From CAVPWP01 sp050789285 (lineage in GTDB: Bacteria > Pseudomonadota > Alphaproteobacteria > Rhodobacterales > Rhodobacteraceae), in contig NZ_JBOUVX010000002.1 in assembly GCF_050789285.1 (NCBI RefSeq), positions 1,234,483 through 1,298,482 on the forward strand: DNA of 64,000 bases, read 5' to 3'. Both the position numbers and the translations under genes were made by a program. Positions within the stretch are counted from its first letter, which is position 1; every line of letters starts with the position of its first letter. This document shows positions 54,193 to 62,939 of this stretch, in pieces. The notes below the pieces were generated by a model. The model worked only from the letters and a program-made list of their open reading frames with translations. It did no database searches and had not been told where the DNA came from.

Positions 54193-55518
54193 ATGGCCCT
54201 CGATCGTCCGTCGGTCCCCAACGACCTTTCCGCATTCTGGATGCCCTTCACGGCGAACCGCCAGTTCAAGAAGGCGCCGCGCATGCTCGTGTCCGCGGAC
54301 CGGATGCACTACAAGACCGCAGACGGGCGCGAGATTCTGGACGGCACGGCGGGCCTGTGGTGCTGCAACGCCGGCCACAACCGGCCGAAGATCGTCGAGG
54401 CGATCCGCAAGCAGGCGGGCGAGCTTGACTATGCCCCGGCCTTCCAGATGGGCCATCCGAAGGCCTTTGAGCTGGCCTCGTCGCTGCGCGACATGGCGCC
54501 GAAGGGGATGGAGCACGTGTTCTTCGTGAACTCGGGGTCCGAAGCCGTGGATACCGCGCTGAAGATCGCGCTGGCTTACCAGCGGGCCATCGGTCAAGGC
54601 ACCCGCACCCGCCTGATCGGGCGCGAGCGCGGCTATCACGGCGTTGGTTTCGGCGGCATTTCCGTGGGCGGGATCGTGAACAACCGCCGCATGTACGGCA
54701 CGCTTTTGACCGGGGTCGATCATCTGCCCCACACCCACCTGCCGAAGAACGCCTTCAGCCGCGGCCAGCCCGAGCATGGCGCGAACCTTGCCGACGAACT
54801 CGAGCGTCTGGTGGCGCTGCACGGCGCCGAGACGATCGCCGCGGTGATCGTCGAGCCGGTTGCGGGCTCGACCGGCGTCATCCTGCCGCCGAAGGGGTAC
54901 CTCCAGCGGCTGCGCGAACTGTGCACCAAGCACGGCATCCTGCTGATCTTCGACGAGGTCATCACCGGCTTCGGGCGTCTCGGCGCGGCCTTCGCGGCCG
55001 ACTTCTTCGACGTCCAGCCCGACATGATCACCTGCGCCAAGGGCCTGACCTCGGGCGTGATCCCGATGGGGGCGGTGCTGACCACGCCCGAGATCCACGA
55101 CGCCTTCATGACCGGACCCGAGCACCTGATCGAGCTGTTCCACGGCTACACCTATTCGGGATCGCCGATCGCCTCGGCCGCCGGTCTCGCCACGCTCGAG
55201 ACCTACCGCGAGGACCGGCTGTTCGAACGCGCCGCCGAGCTTTCGGGCTATTGGGAGGAGGCGGTTCATTCGCTGAAGGACTGCCAGCATGTCATCGACA
55301 TCCGCAACCTCGGTCTGATCGGGGCGATCGAGCTTGAACCGATCCCGGGCGAGCCCACGAAGCGCGCCTTCACGGCCTTCCTTCAGGCCTATGAAAAGGG
55401 CATCCTGATCCGCACCACGGGCGACATCATCGCCATGTCCCCGCCGCTGATCATCGAGAAGGCGCATATCGACCAGCTGGTCGAGACGCTGCGCGGCGTT
55501 CTGAAGACGCTGCACTGA
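54193..55518 (+). CDS. Class III aminotransferase, probably beta-alanine--pyruvate
   Basis: 441 residues, PLP fold type I. FWMPFTANRQFKKAPRM at the N-terminus is typical of omega-amino-acid:pyruvate transaminases. Further motifs are GTAGLWCCNAGHNRP, FFVNSGSEAVDTALK, IFDEVITGFGRLGAAF, and the PLP Lys283 in ITCAKGLTSG. Likely converts beta-alanine to malonate semialdehyde (or beta-aminoisobutyrate to methylmalonate semialdehyde), the step after the amidohydrolase encoded next. AAGGAG precedes the ATG. The frame is open 26 codons further upstream, into the operator, which argues against the longer form. Confidence 0.9.
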   Translation: MALDRPSVPNDLSAFWMPFTANRQFKKAPRMLVSADRMHYKTADGREILDGTAGLWCCNAGHNRPKIVEAIRKQAGELDYAPAFQMGHPKAFELASSLRDMAPKGMEHVFFVNSGSEAVDTALKIALAYQRAIGQGTRTRLIGRERGYHGVGFGGISVGGIVNNRRMYGTLLTGVDHLPHTHLPKNAFSRGQPEHGANLADELERLVALHGAETIAAVIVEPVAGSTGVILPPKGYLQRLRELCTKHGILLIFDEVITGFGRLGAAFAADFFDVQPDMITCAKGLTSGVIPMGAVLTTPEIHDAFMTGPEHLIELFHGYTYSGSPIASAAGLATLETYREDRLFERAAELSGYWEEAVHSLKDCQHVIDIRNLGLIGAIELEPIPGEPTKRAFTAFLQAYEKGILIRTTGDIIAMSPPLIIEKAHIDQLVETLRGVLKTLH

Positions 55519-55608
55519 ACGTGGGGCACAGGGCCGCCCGGGCATCGGCCCGGGCAGGCCCTTGCCGCGCCGCGGCGGGACAGACCGGGTCAAGGAGAGC
55601 GAGCACCG

Positions 55609-56859
55609 ATGCCAGCACCGGGCGAGAACCTACAGATCAACGGCCAGCGCCTTTGGGACAGCCTGATGGAGATGGCGAAGATCGGGCCTGGGGTGGCGGG
55701 CGGCAACAACCGCCAGACGCTGACCGACGCCGACGCCGAGGGCCGCGCGCTCTTTCGCCGCTGGTGCGAGGAGGCGGGCTGCACCATGGGCGTCGACAAG
55801 ATGGGGACGATGTTCGCCCGCCGCGAGGGCGCCGACCCTGACGCTCTGCCGGTCTACGTCGGCAGCCATCTCGACACCCAGCCCACGGGCGGAAGGTACG
55901 ACGGGGTGCTGGGGGTGCTGGGCGGGCTTGAGATCATCCGCACGCTCAACGACCTCGACATCCGGACGCGGCATCCCATCGTCGTGACCAACTGGACGAA
56001 CGAAGAGGGCACGCGCTTCGCCCCCGCAATGCTGGCCTCGGGCGTCTTCGCGGGCGTGCACAACCTCGGCTGGGCCCACGACCGGAAGGACGCCGAGGGC
56101 AAGCGCTTCGGCGAGGAACTCGGGCGCATCGGCTGGATGGGCGAGGAAGAGGTCGGCGCGCGGAAGATGCATGCCTTCTTCGAGCTGCACATCGAACAGG
56201 GCCCGATCCTCGAGGCCGACGGCAAGGACATCGGCGTGGTCACGCATGGGCAGGGCCTGTGGTGGCTGCAGGTGACACTGACCGGAAAGGACGCGCATAC
56301 GGGGTCCACGCCCATGAACATGCGCGTCAACGCCGGTCTCGGGATGGCACGGATCATCGAACTGGTCCACCGCATCGCGATGGACAACCAGCCCGACGCG
56401 GTGGGCGCCGTGGGTCAGGCCAATGTCTATCCCAATTCGCGCAACGTCATTCCCGGCAAGGCGGTCTTCACCGTCGACTTCCGCAGTCCCGAGCGCGCGA
56501 AGCTTGACGGCATGCGGGCGCGGCTCGAGGCCGAGGCGCCGGGGATCGCGGCCGGGCTGGGGTTGGGGATCGAGATCGAACCGGTCGGGCATTTCGACCC
56601 CGTGGCCTTCGATCCCGGCTGTGTCGGGGCGGTGCGGGCGGCGGCCGAACGGCTGGGCTATTCGCACATGGACATCGTCTCGGGTGCCGGGCACGATGCC
56701 TGCTGGATCAACCGCGTCGCGCCCACGGCCATGGTGATGTGCCCCTGCGTGGGCGGCCTGTCGCACAACGAGGCCGAGGAGATCAGCCCCGAGTGGGCGA
56801 AAAAAGGTGCCGACGTGCTGTTCCATGCGGTCGTGGAAACGGCGGGAATCGTGGAATGA
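55609..56859 (+). CDS. M20 family Zn hydrolase, N-carbamoyl-beta-alanine amidohydrolase type
   Basis: 416 residues with metal motifs SHLDTQPTGGRYDGVLGVLG (His and Asp ligands), NWTNEEGTRFAP (Glu pair), ELHIEQGPILE and a C-terminal SGAGHDACW. A dimerisation lid lies about 210-330 (GKDAHTGSTPMNMRVNAG). This is the HyuC/AmaB/beta-ureidopropionase/allantoate amidohydrolase family; pathway context makes N-carbamoyl-beta-alanine the likely substrate, giving beta-alanine, CO2 and ammonia. AAGGAGAG precedes the ATG. ATGA overlap with the class II aldolase gene. Confidence 0.9.
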   Translation: MPAPGENLQINGQRLWDSLMEMAKIGPGVAGGNNRQTLTDADAEGRALFRRWCEEAGCTMGVDKMGTMFARREGADPDALPVYVGSHLDTQPTGGRYDGVLGVLGGLEIIRTLNDLDIRTRHPIVVTNWTNEEGTRFAPAMLASGVFAGVHNLGWAHDRKDAEGKRFGEELGRIGWMGEEEVGARKMHAFFELHIEQGPILEADGKDIGVVTHGQGLWWLQVTLTGKDAHTGSTPMNMRVNAGLGMARIIELVHRIAMDNQPDAVGAVGQANVYPNSRNVIPGKAVFTVDFRSPERAKLDGMRARLEAEAPGIAAGLGLGIEIEPVGHFDPVAFDPGCVGAVRAAAERLGYSHMDIVSGAGHDACWINRVAPTAMVMCPCVGGLSHNEAEEISPEWAKKGADVLFHAVVETAGIVE

Positions 56860-57602
56860 CGCGGCACGAGGCCATCACCGACGAAACCGCGTTGCGCATC
56901 GACCTTGCGGCCGCGATCCGGCTGGCCTGCCGGGCGGACTGGCACGAGGGCGTGGCGAACCACTTCTCGGCGGCGGTGTCGCCGGACGGTCGGCGGTTCC
57001 TCGTGAACCCGCGCTGGGTGCACTGGAGCCGGGTGCGCGCCTCGGACCTGATCCTTGTCGATGCCGACGACCCCCTGACCATGAACCGCCCGGATGCGCC
57101 GGACCCGAGCGCCTGGGCCATTCATTCGGCGATCCACCGCAGCCTGCCGCAGGCGCGGGTCGCGCTGCATATCCATCCGCCCTATGCAACCGCGCTTGCG
57201 GGCCTCTCCAACCCGCGCATCCTGCCGATCGACCAGGTGACGGCGCGATTCCACAACCGCCTCGCCTATGACATGGATTTCGGCGGCATCGCGAGCGAGG
57301 AGGCCGAGGGCGCGCGTATCGCCGCGACCGTGGGCAACCACCGCGCGCTGATGATGCAGAACCACGGCGTCACCACCTTCGGCGCGACGGTGGCCGAGGC
57401 CTGGGATGCCCTCTACCACCTCGAGCGGGCGGCGCGGACGATGGTGCTGGCATTGTCCACGGGCCAGCCGCTGGCCGTGATGCCCGAGGCGCTGGCCGAG
57501 GCGACGGCCGCAGCGTGGGAGGACTATGCAGAGGCCGAGCATGCGCATTTCGCCGAGATGAAGCGGGTCCTCGACCGCGAGGCGCCGGACTACAGGGACT
57601 GA
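56856..57602 (+). CDS. Class II aldolase/adducin-like protein
   Basis: 248 residues with the FucA/AraD fold: IRLACRADWHEGVANHFSAA, then the zinc-binding HIHPPYATAL (two His near 103-105) and HRALMMQNHGVTTFGATVAE (third His). Members cleave sugar phosphates or decarboxylate; the adducin-type form may be non-catalytic. It is coupled by ATGA to the amidohydrolase before it and followed 61 bases later by dihydropyrimidinase. Its job in pyrimidine breakdown is not obvious: possibly processing malonate semialdehyde-like products. This is inference only. Confidence 0.85.
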   Translation: MTRHEAITDETALRIDLAAAIRLACRADWHEGVANHFSAAVSPDGRRFLVNPRWVHWSRVRASDLILVDADDPLTMNRPDAPDPSAWAIHSAIHRSLPQARVALHIHPPYATALAGLSNPRILPIDQVTARFHNRLAYDMDFGGIASEEAEGARIAATVGNHRALMMQNHGVTTFGATVAEAWDALYHLERAARTMVLALSTGQPLAVMPEALAEATAAAWEDYAEAEHAHFAEMKRVLDREAPDYRD

Positions 57603-57663
57603 CACGCAGGCGCGCCGGAGGCTGCGTCCGCCGCCCACGAAAGACACGGGGAGAGAAAGCCAC

Positions 57664-59115
57664 ATGAGCACAGTCATCAGGAACGGCACGATCGTCACCG
57701 CCGACCTCAGCTATGACGCGGATGTCCTGATCGAGGGCGGGACGATCGTCGAGATCGGCAAGGGGCTGAAGGGCGACACCGTGCTGGACGCGACCGGCTG
57801 TCTTGTCATGCCCGGCGGGATCGATCCGCACACCCATCTCGAGATGCCGTTCATGGGCACCTATTCCTCGGACGACTTCGAGTCGGGGACCCGCGCGGCG
57901 CTGTCGGGCGGCACCACGATGGTCGTGGACTTCGCGCTTCCCAGCCCCGGGCAGGGGCTTCTGGACGCGTTGCAGATGTGGTCGAACAAGACGAGCCGCG
58001 CGCATTGCGACTATTCCTTCCACATGGCGGTCACCTGGTGGGGCGAGCAGGTCTTTGACGAGATGAAGGCCGTGGTCGACCGAGGGATCACCTCGTTCAA
58101 GCATTTCATGGCCTACAAGGGCGCGCTGATGGTCAACGACGACGAGCTCTTCGCCTCGTTCGGGCGGTGTGGCGAGCTGGGCGCGCTGGCGATGGTGCAT
58201 GCCGAGAACGGCGATGTCGTGGCCGAGTTGCAGCGCAAGCTTCTGGCCGAGGGCAACACCGGTCCCGAGGCGCATGCCTATTCCCGCCCCCCCGAGGTCG
58301 AGGGCGAGGCGACGAACCGTGCGATCATGATCGCCGACATGGCGGGGGTGCCACTTTACGTCGTGCACGTCTCGTCGGAACACGCGCACGAGGCGATCCG
58401 CCGGGCGCGGAGCCTGGGCCGCCGGGTCTGGGGCGAGCCTCTGATCCAGCACCTGACGCTGGACGACAGCGAGTATCGCCATCCCGACTGGGACCATGCC
58501 GCGCGGCGCGTGATGTCGCCGCCGTTCCGCGACAAGAAGCACCAGGACAGCCTTTGGGCGGGGCTTGCCTCGGGGTCGTTGTCGGTGGTGGCGACCGACC
58601 ATTGCGCCTTCACGACCGAACAGAAGCGCTTCGGTGTGGGCGACTTCACCAGGATCCCCAACGGGACGGGGGGCCTCGAGGACCGGATGCCGATGCTCTG
58701 GACACATGGTGTCGCGACCGGGCGGCTGACGCCCAACGAGTTCGTCGCGGTGACCTCGACCAACATCGCCAAGATCCTGAACATGTATCCCAAGAAGGGC
58801 GCGGTCCTGGTGGGGGCCGACGCCGATCTGGTGGTCTGGGACCCCAAGGCGTCAAAGACGATTTCCGCCGGCACGCAGCAATCGGCGATCGATTACAACG
58901 TGTTCGAGGGGCACGCGGTCACCGGCCTGCCGCGCTTCACGCTGACGCGCGGGCGTGTGGCGGTGACGGAAGGCAAAGTCGCGCCGAAGGAAGGCCATGG
59001 CCAGTTCGTGGGGCGCGCGCCGAAGGGCGCGGTGAACCGTGCGCTGTCGACGTGGAAGGAACTGACCGCGCCCCGCCCGGTGCAGCGATCGGGCATTCCG
59101 GCGAGCGGGGTCTAG
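57664..59115 (+). CDS. hydA: Dihydropyrimidinase (D-hydantoinase family)
   Basis: 483 residues, amidohydrolase barrel opening dihydrouracil to N-carbamoyl-beta-alanine. Metal ligands: His56 and His58 in GGIDPHTHLEMPF, carboxylated Lys152 in SFKHFMAYKGA, later His in YVVHVSSEHAHEA, and the Asp in VVATDHCAFTTEQK. The C-terminal composite beta domain ends in GADADLVVWDPKASKTISA. Size and motifs match dihydropyrimidinase well. A GGGGAGAG SD precedes the ATG. Its stop is followed at once by the GTG start of the SDR gene. Confidence 0.95.
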   Translation: MSTVIRNGTIVTADLSYDADVLIEGGTIVEIGKGLKGDTVLDATGCLVMPGGIDPHTHLEMPFMGTYSSDDFESGTRAALSGGTTMVVDFALPSPGQGLLDALQMWSNKTSRAHCDYSFHMAVTWWGEQVFDEMKAVVDRGITSFKHFMAYKGALMVNDDELFASFGRCGELGALAMVHAENGDVVAELQRKLLAEGNTGPEAHAYSRPPEVEGEATNRAIMIADMAGVPLYVVHVSSEHAHEAIRRARSLGRRVWGEPLIQHLTLDDSEYRHPDWDHAARRVMSPPFRDKKHQDSLWAGLASGSLSVVATDHCAFTTEQKRFGVGDFTRIPNGTGGLEDRMPMLWTHGVATGRLTPNEFVAVTSTNIAKILNMYPKKGAVLVGADADLVVWDPKASKTISAGTQQSAIDYNVFEGHAVTGLPRFTLTRGRVAVTEGKVAPKEGHGQFVGRAPKGAVNRALSTWKELTAPRPVQRSGIPASGV

Positions 59116-59811
59116 GTGAAGGTCGCGCTCATCACGGCGGGCGGCAGCGGCATGGGTGCGGCCTGCGCCCGGCGGCTGGCTGCGGATGGCCATGCCGTCG
59201 CCGTCCTGTCGTCCTCGGGCAAGGGCGAGGCGCTAGCGGCCGAACTTGGCGGCATCGGCGTGACCGGATCGAACCGGTCGGTCGAGGATCTGACACGGAT
59301 CGTGGACGCGGCGATGGACCGGTGGGGCCGGATCGATGCCCTGGTGAACAGCGCGGGTCACGGACCGCGAAAGCCGGTTCTGGATCTTTCGGACGAGGAC
59401 TGGCAGACCGGGATGGAGGTCTATTTCCTGAACGTCGTCAGGCCCTTGCGGCTTGTCGCGCCGATCATGGCGGCGCAGGGTGGGGGCGCGGTGGTGAACA
59501 TCTCGACCGCCTGGGCGTTCGAGCCTGCGGCGATGTTCCCGACCTCGGCCGTCTTTCGGGCCGGCCTTGCGGCCTTCACCAAGATCTTCGCCGACGAGTG
59601 GGCGCCCAAGGCTGTGCGGATCAACAACGTCCTGCCGGGATGGATCGACAGCCTGCCGGCGACCGAGGAACGGCGGCAGGCCGTGCCGCTGGGGCGCTAT
59701 GGCAGTGCGGACGAGATCGCGGCGACGGTGGCCTTCCTTCTGTCCGACGGGGCGGGCTATATCACCGGCCAGAACTTGCGCGTCGACGGCGGGCTAACGA
59801 GGAGCGTCTGA
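59116..59811 (+). CDS. SDR-family protein lacking the catalytic YxxxK
   Basis: 231 residues with a GTG start directly after the hydA stop. The N-terminal nucleotide-binding region is ITAGGSGMGAACARRLA (a TGxxxGxG variant), VNSAGHGP replaces NNAG, and NISTAWAF keeps the Ser (130). Where YxxxK should follow there is FPTSAVFRAGLAAFTK, with Thr/Ser and Phe/Arg at the key places. The C-terminal INNVLPGWIDS and LRVDGG are kept. Either it uses another mechanism or it is a binding protein. A role as malonate semialdehyde reductase (as YdfG in the Rut pathway) is attractive but weakened by these losses. Confidence 0.82.
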   Translation: MKVALITAGGSGMGAACARRLAADGHAVAVLSSSGKGEALAAELGGIGVTGSNRSVEDLTRIVDAAMDRWGRIDALVNSAGHGPRKPVLDLSDEDWQTGMEVYFLNVVRPLRLVAPIMAAQGGGAVVNISTAWAFEPAAMFPTSAVFRAGLAAFTKIFADEWAPKAVRINNVLPGWIDSLPATEERRQAVPLGRYGSADEIAATVAFLLSDGAGYITGQNLRVDGGLTRSV

Positions 59812-59822
59812 GTCTGGCGCGC

Positions 59823-59882
59823 ATGAAGGGTTTCTTGGAATGGAAGCGCGGGTGGATCTCCGGGCAGGTGGCGATGGCATGA
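59823..59882 (+). CDS. Possible 19-residue leader ORF coupled to ABC ATPase
   Basis: The small reading frame MKGFLEWKRGWISGQVAMA ends in a TGA that overlaps the ATG of the ABC ATPase gene (ATGA), 11 bases after the SDR stop. Its own SD is poor. It may couple translation across the junction, be a remnant, or be chance; if the ATPase starts at the upstream ATG (59840), it is just overlapped. Confidence 0.3.
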   Translation: MKGFLEWKRGWISGQVAMA

Positions 59883-60682
59883 CAGCAGACCGCACGGCCG
59901 GGACGAAGCCGGTGATCGAGGCCACGGATCTTGGGCTGACGTTCGAGACGAAGGATGGCCCTGTCCACGCGCTGACCGGCGTCACCCTGTCGGTCGACAA
60001 GGGTGATTTCGTCAGCTTCATCGGGCCGTCGGGGTGCGGCAAGACGACCTTGCTGCGCGTCGTGGCCGCGCTTGAAGCGCCAACCGAGGGCACGATCACC
60101 GTCAATGGCATGACGCCCGACGAGGCGCGGCGCGCACGGGCCTATGGCTATGTCTTCCAGGCGGCGGGCCTTTATCCCTGGCGCACGATCGCGGCAAACG
60201 TGAAGCTTCCGCTCGAGATCATGGGTTATTCCCGTGACGAACAGGAGGAGCGCGCGCGAAAGGTGCTGGCGCTGGTCGAACTGACGGGCTTCGAGAACAA
60301 GTACCCCTGGCAGTTGTCGGGGGGCATGCAGCAGCGCGCCTCGATTGCGCGGGCGCTGTCGTTTGACGCCGACATCCTGCTGATGGACGAACCCTTCGGC
60401 GCGCTCGACGAGATCGTGCGGGACCGGCTGAACGAGGAACTGCTCAAGCTTTGGGAGCGGACCGGAAAGACCATCGGCTTCGTCACCCATTCGATCCCCG
60501 AGGCGGTGTATCTGTCGACCAAGATCGTCGTGATGAGCCCACGCCCCGGGCGGATCACCGACATCATCGACAGCCCTCTGCCGCGCGATCGACCGCTCGA
60601 CATCCGCGACACGCCCGAGTTCATCGAGATCGCTCACCGCGTGCGCGAAGGCCTTCGGGCGGGGATGGGGGACCATGTCTGA
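59879..60682 (+). CDS. ABC transporter ATPase (NMT1/SsuB/TauB type)
   Basis: 267 residues. Walker A is GPSGCGKTT, the Q-loop lies in YGYVFQAAGLYPWRTIAANV, the signature is LSGGMQQRASIARALSF, Walker B is ILLMDEPFGALDEIVRD, and the switch His is in GFVTHSIPEAVYL. The QQAGLYPWRTI and SIPEAVYLS patterns are those of nitrate/sulfonate/thiamine-precursor importers. ATG at 59879 has AGGTGG upstream; an in-frame ATG 13 codons earlier (59840) is possible. It energises the two permeases and binding protein downstream, probably a pyrimidine or degradation-product importer by context. Confidence 0.92.
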   Translation: MTADRTAGTKPVIEATDLGLTFETKDGPVHALTGVTLSVDKGDFVSFIGPSGCGKTTLLRVVAALEAPTEGTITVNGMTPDEARRARAYGYVFQAAGLYPWRTIAANVKLPLEIMGYSRDEQEERARKVLALVELTGFENKYPWQLSGGMQQRASIARALSFDADILLMDEPFGALDEIVRDRLNEELLKLWERTGKTIGFVTHSIPEAVYLSTKIVVMSPRPGRITDIIDSPLPRDRPLDIRDTPEFIEIAHRVREGLRAGMGDHV

Positions 60683-61061
60683 CGCGCCGTTCCGCGAGGC
60701 GACCCTCGCCGATCTGCCGGGCTGCGCGATGCCTGCGCTCGGGCGGCAGGGCCGGCGAACGCGTCCGGGGGCGGGGGCGTCTGGCGCCGGGCCGCGCGGC
60801 CTATCCCTTGCCCAAGACGGCTTCGCGGGTGCCCTAACTCTTGCGGCGGAAGAGCGCGGGCATGCCATCGGCAAAGCCCAGATCAGGCAGGCCCGGACGA
60901 TTCGTTCCAAGGGACCGGACCTTGTGAGCGTCGAGCCGAACCCGGATGCCTGCCGCTTCGCGGCGCGCGAGGGGGTCGTTCCCCTCGGGCACGGACGCGA
61001 CATCCTGACCGACGATGGCTTTTCGGCGCTGGCGCCGCGCTGGCACGGAACCCCGGCATGA
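60675..61061 (+). CDS. Degenerate GNAT-like ORF inside the ABC operon
   Basis: 128 residues. The N-terminus FREATLADLPGC resembles a GNAT start and the C-terminal half resembles a GNAT end: RGHAIGKAQIRQARTIRSKG (altered acetyl-CoA loop), SVEPNPDACRFAAREGVVP and a final GFSALAPRWHG. The middle (about 20-55) is Arg/Gly/Ala-rich and does not fit the fold, so the core strands appear lost or scrambled. It overlaps the ATPase gene by 8 bases and the permease ATG by ATGA, so the reading frame is kept within a coupled operon. Probably a decaying acetyltransferase kept for coupling. Confidence 0.5.
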   Translation: MSDAPFREATLADLPGCAMPALGRQGRRTRPGAGASGAGPRGLSLAQDGFAGALTLAAEERGHAIGKAQIRQARTIRSKGPDLVSVEPNPDACRFAAREGVVPLGHGRDILTDDGFSALAPRWHGTPA

Positions 61062-61975
61062 GACGCGCGCTGTCGGTCCTTGTCGTCGTCGCGGCGCTTG
61101 TGGCGGTGTGGTATGCCGCCGTGGCGCCGATGAACATCCACACCGTTCTGGACCAGGCCGCGCGCGACGGGATCGAGGTCGCGCCGCCCGAAGCGGCCGT
61201 GCGCCGCGACATGGGCGGGATTTCCCTTGTGCTGCGCAATCCCGGCGCGATCCCCCTGGCCTATGCCCAGGAGCGTCCCCAGCTTCCCGCGCCGCACCAG
61301 GTCGTCTCGGAGCTGTGGAAGACCACGGTCGAGCAGAACGTGACCTCGCGCCGCAGCCTTGTCTATCATGCGTGGATCACGCTGTCGGCGACGCTTCTGG
61401 GCTTTGGCATCGGCACCGTTCTGGGCGTGCTTCTGGCGATCGGTATCGTCCACAACCGGGCCATGGACATGAGCGTGATGCCCTGGGCGATCGCCAGCCA
61501 GACTATCCCGATTCTTGCCATCGCGCCGATGATCATCGTGGTGCTGAACTCGGTCGGCGTCACCGGCCTGATCCCGAAGGCGCTGATTTCGGCCTATCTG
61601 TCGTTCTTCCCGGTGGTCGTGGGCATGGTAACGGGGCTGCGCAGCCCCGACGCGATGCAGCTTGACCTTCTCAGAACCTATTCCGCCGCCCCGCGCGAGG
61701 TGCTGTGGAAGCTGCGCCTGCCGGCGTCGATGCCGTATCTCTTCACCTCGCTCAAGGTCGGCATCGCGGCCAGCCTTGTGGGCGCGATCGTGGGCGAACT
61801 GCCGACCGGCGCGGCGGGCGGCCTTGGCGCCCGGCTTCTGGCGGGAAGCTATTACGGCCAGACGATCCAGATCTGGTCGGCGCTTTTCGCGGCCGCGATC
61901 CTTGCGGCGGGCATGGTCGGTTTCGTCGGCCTGATCCAGCGCTGGACGCTGCGCCGCATGGGGATGGCGACATGA
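61058..61975 (+). CDS. ABC transporter permease 1
   Basis: 305 residues. After a first TM (LSVLVVVAALVAVWYAAVA) there is a periplasmic stretch of about 60 residues, then five TMs of the BPD family: AWITLSATLLGFGIGTVLG, WAIASQTIPILAIAPMIIV, ALISAYLSFFPVVVGMVTG, and the EAA-like loop LLRTYSAAPREVLWKLRLPA that contacts the ATPase, then VGIAASLVGAIVGELPTG. The long periplasmic insert is uncommon for this type. ATGA overlaps bind it to both neighbours. Forms a heterodimer with permease 2. Confidence 0.92.
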   Translation: MRRALSVLVVVAALVAVWYAAVAPMNIHTVLDQAARDGIEVAPPEAAVRRDMGGISLVLRNPGAIPLAYAQERPQLPAPHQVVSELWKTTVEQNVTSRRSLVYHAWITLSATLLGFGIGTVLGVLLAIGIVHNRAMDMSVMPWAIASQTIPILAIAPMIIVVLNSVGVTGLIPKALISAYLSFFPVVVGMVTGLRSPDAMQLDLLRTYSAAPREVLWKLRLPASMPYLFTSLKVGIAASLVGAIVGELPTGAAGGLGARLLAGSYYGQTIQIWSALFAAAILAAGMVGFVGLIQRWTLRRMGMAT

Positions 61976-62916
61976 GCGACGTCACCGCCCCGCGCCGCGA
62001 TCGCGGCTGGCTCGACCCCGAAACGATCCGGCTTGCGGCGGGCTTTTCGGTCGCGCTGCTTCTGTCCGCGCTGTTCGAGCCCCGGCTGCTGCCGGTCCTC
62101 GCGGTCTGGGGGGCGCTCTGGTGGGTCAACGTGCAGCTGGCGAACCTGCCGCGCACGCCGGTCACCCGGATCGCCGTGCCGGTCATCTTCGGCGCCACGA
62201 TCCTGATCCTGTGGCAGATGATCGTCCGCGCGCTTGACGTACCGGGCGTCATCCTGCCCGCGCCGACCGACATCGCCGCGCGCATCGCCGTGTCCGCGCC
62301 GATCCTGTGGGTCGACTTCGTGCAGACCTTCGTGAAGGGCACGCTCGTTGGCTATGCCATCGGGTGCTCTGCGGCCTTCCTCGCCGCGATCGCGATCGAC
62401 CGCTCGCCCTTCCTCAGGGACGGCCTGCTGCCGGTCGGCAACTTCGTGGCCGCGCTGCCGATCATCGGCACGGCGCCGATCCTGGTGATGTGGTTCGGCT
62501 TCGACTGGCAGTCGAAGGCGGCTGTGGTTGTGGTGATGGTGTTCTTCCCCGTGCTCGTGAATACCGTGCAGGGCCTGCAGGAGACGACCGCGATGCAGCG
62601 CGACCTGATGCAGACCTATGCCTCGGGTTACTGGCAGACGCTCTTCAAGCTTCGCCTGCCCGCGGCGATGCCGTTCGTCTTCAACGGGCTCAAGATCGCG
62701 TCGACGCTTGCGCTCATCGGCGCCATCGTTGCCGAATTCTTCGGCTCTCCGGTGGTCGGCATGGGATTTCGCATCTCGACCAGCGTCGGGCAGCTTGCGC
62801 TCGACATGGTCTGGGCAGAGATTACGGTGGCCGCGATAGCGGGGTCACTGTTCTATGGGGTGGTGGCCCTCATCGAAAGGTGGGTGACCTTCTGGCACCC
62901 GTCCCACCGGCACTGA
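61972..62916 (+). CDS. ABC transporter permease 2
   Basis: 314 residues. Two N-terminal hydrophobic segments (LAAGFSVALLLSALF, VLAVWGALWWVNV), then the BPD core: TPVTRIAVPVIFGATILILW, TFVKGTLVGYAIGCSAAFLA, VGNFVAALPIIGTAPILVMW, AVVVVMVFFPVLVNTVQGL, EAA-like LMQTYASGYWQTLFKLRLPA, and ASTLALIGAIVAEFFGSPVV. It starts within the ATGA at the end of permease 1 and is followed 23 bases later by the binding-protein gene. Two different permeases with extra N-terminal helices are the pattern of this importer type. Confidence 0.92.
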   Translation: MSDVTAPRRDRGWLDPETIRLAAGFSVALLLSALFEPRLLPVLAVWGALWWVNVQLANLPRTPVTRIAVPVIFGATILILWQMIVRALDVPGVILPAPTDIAARIAVSAPILWVDFVQTFVKGTLVGYAIGCSAAFLAAIAIDRSPFLRDGLLPVGNFVAALPIIGTAPILVMWFGFDWQSKAAVVVVMVFFPVLVNTVQGLQETTAMQRDLMQTYASGYWQTLFKLRLPAAMPFVFNGLKIASTLALIGAIVAEFFGSPVVGMGFRISTSVGQLALDMVWAEITVAAIAGSLFYGVVALIERWVTFWHPSHRH

Positions 62917-62939
62917 ATGACAACAGGGGAGTCTAGACA

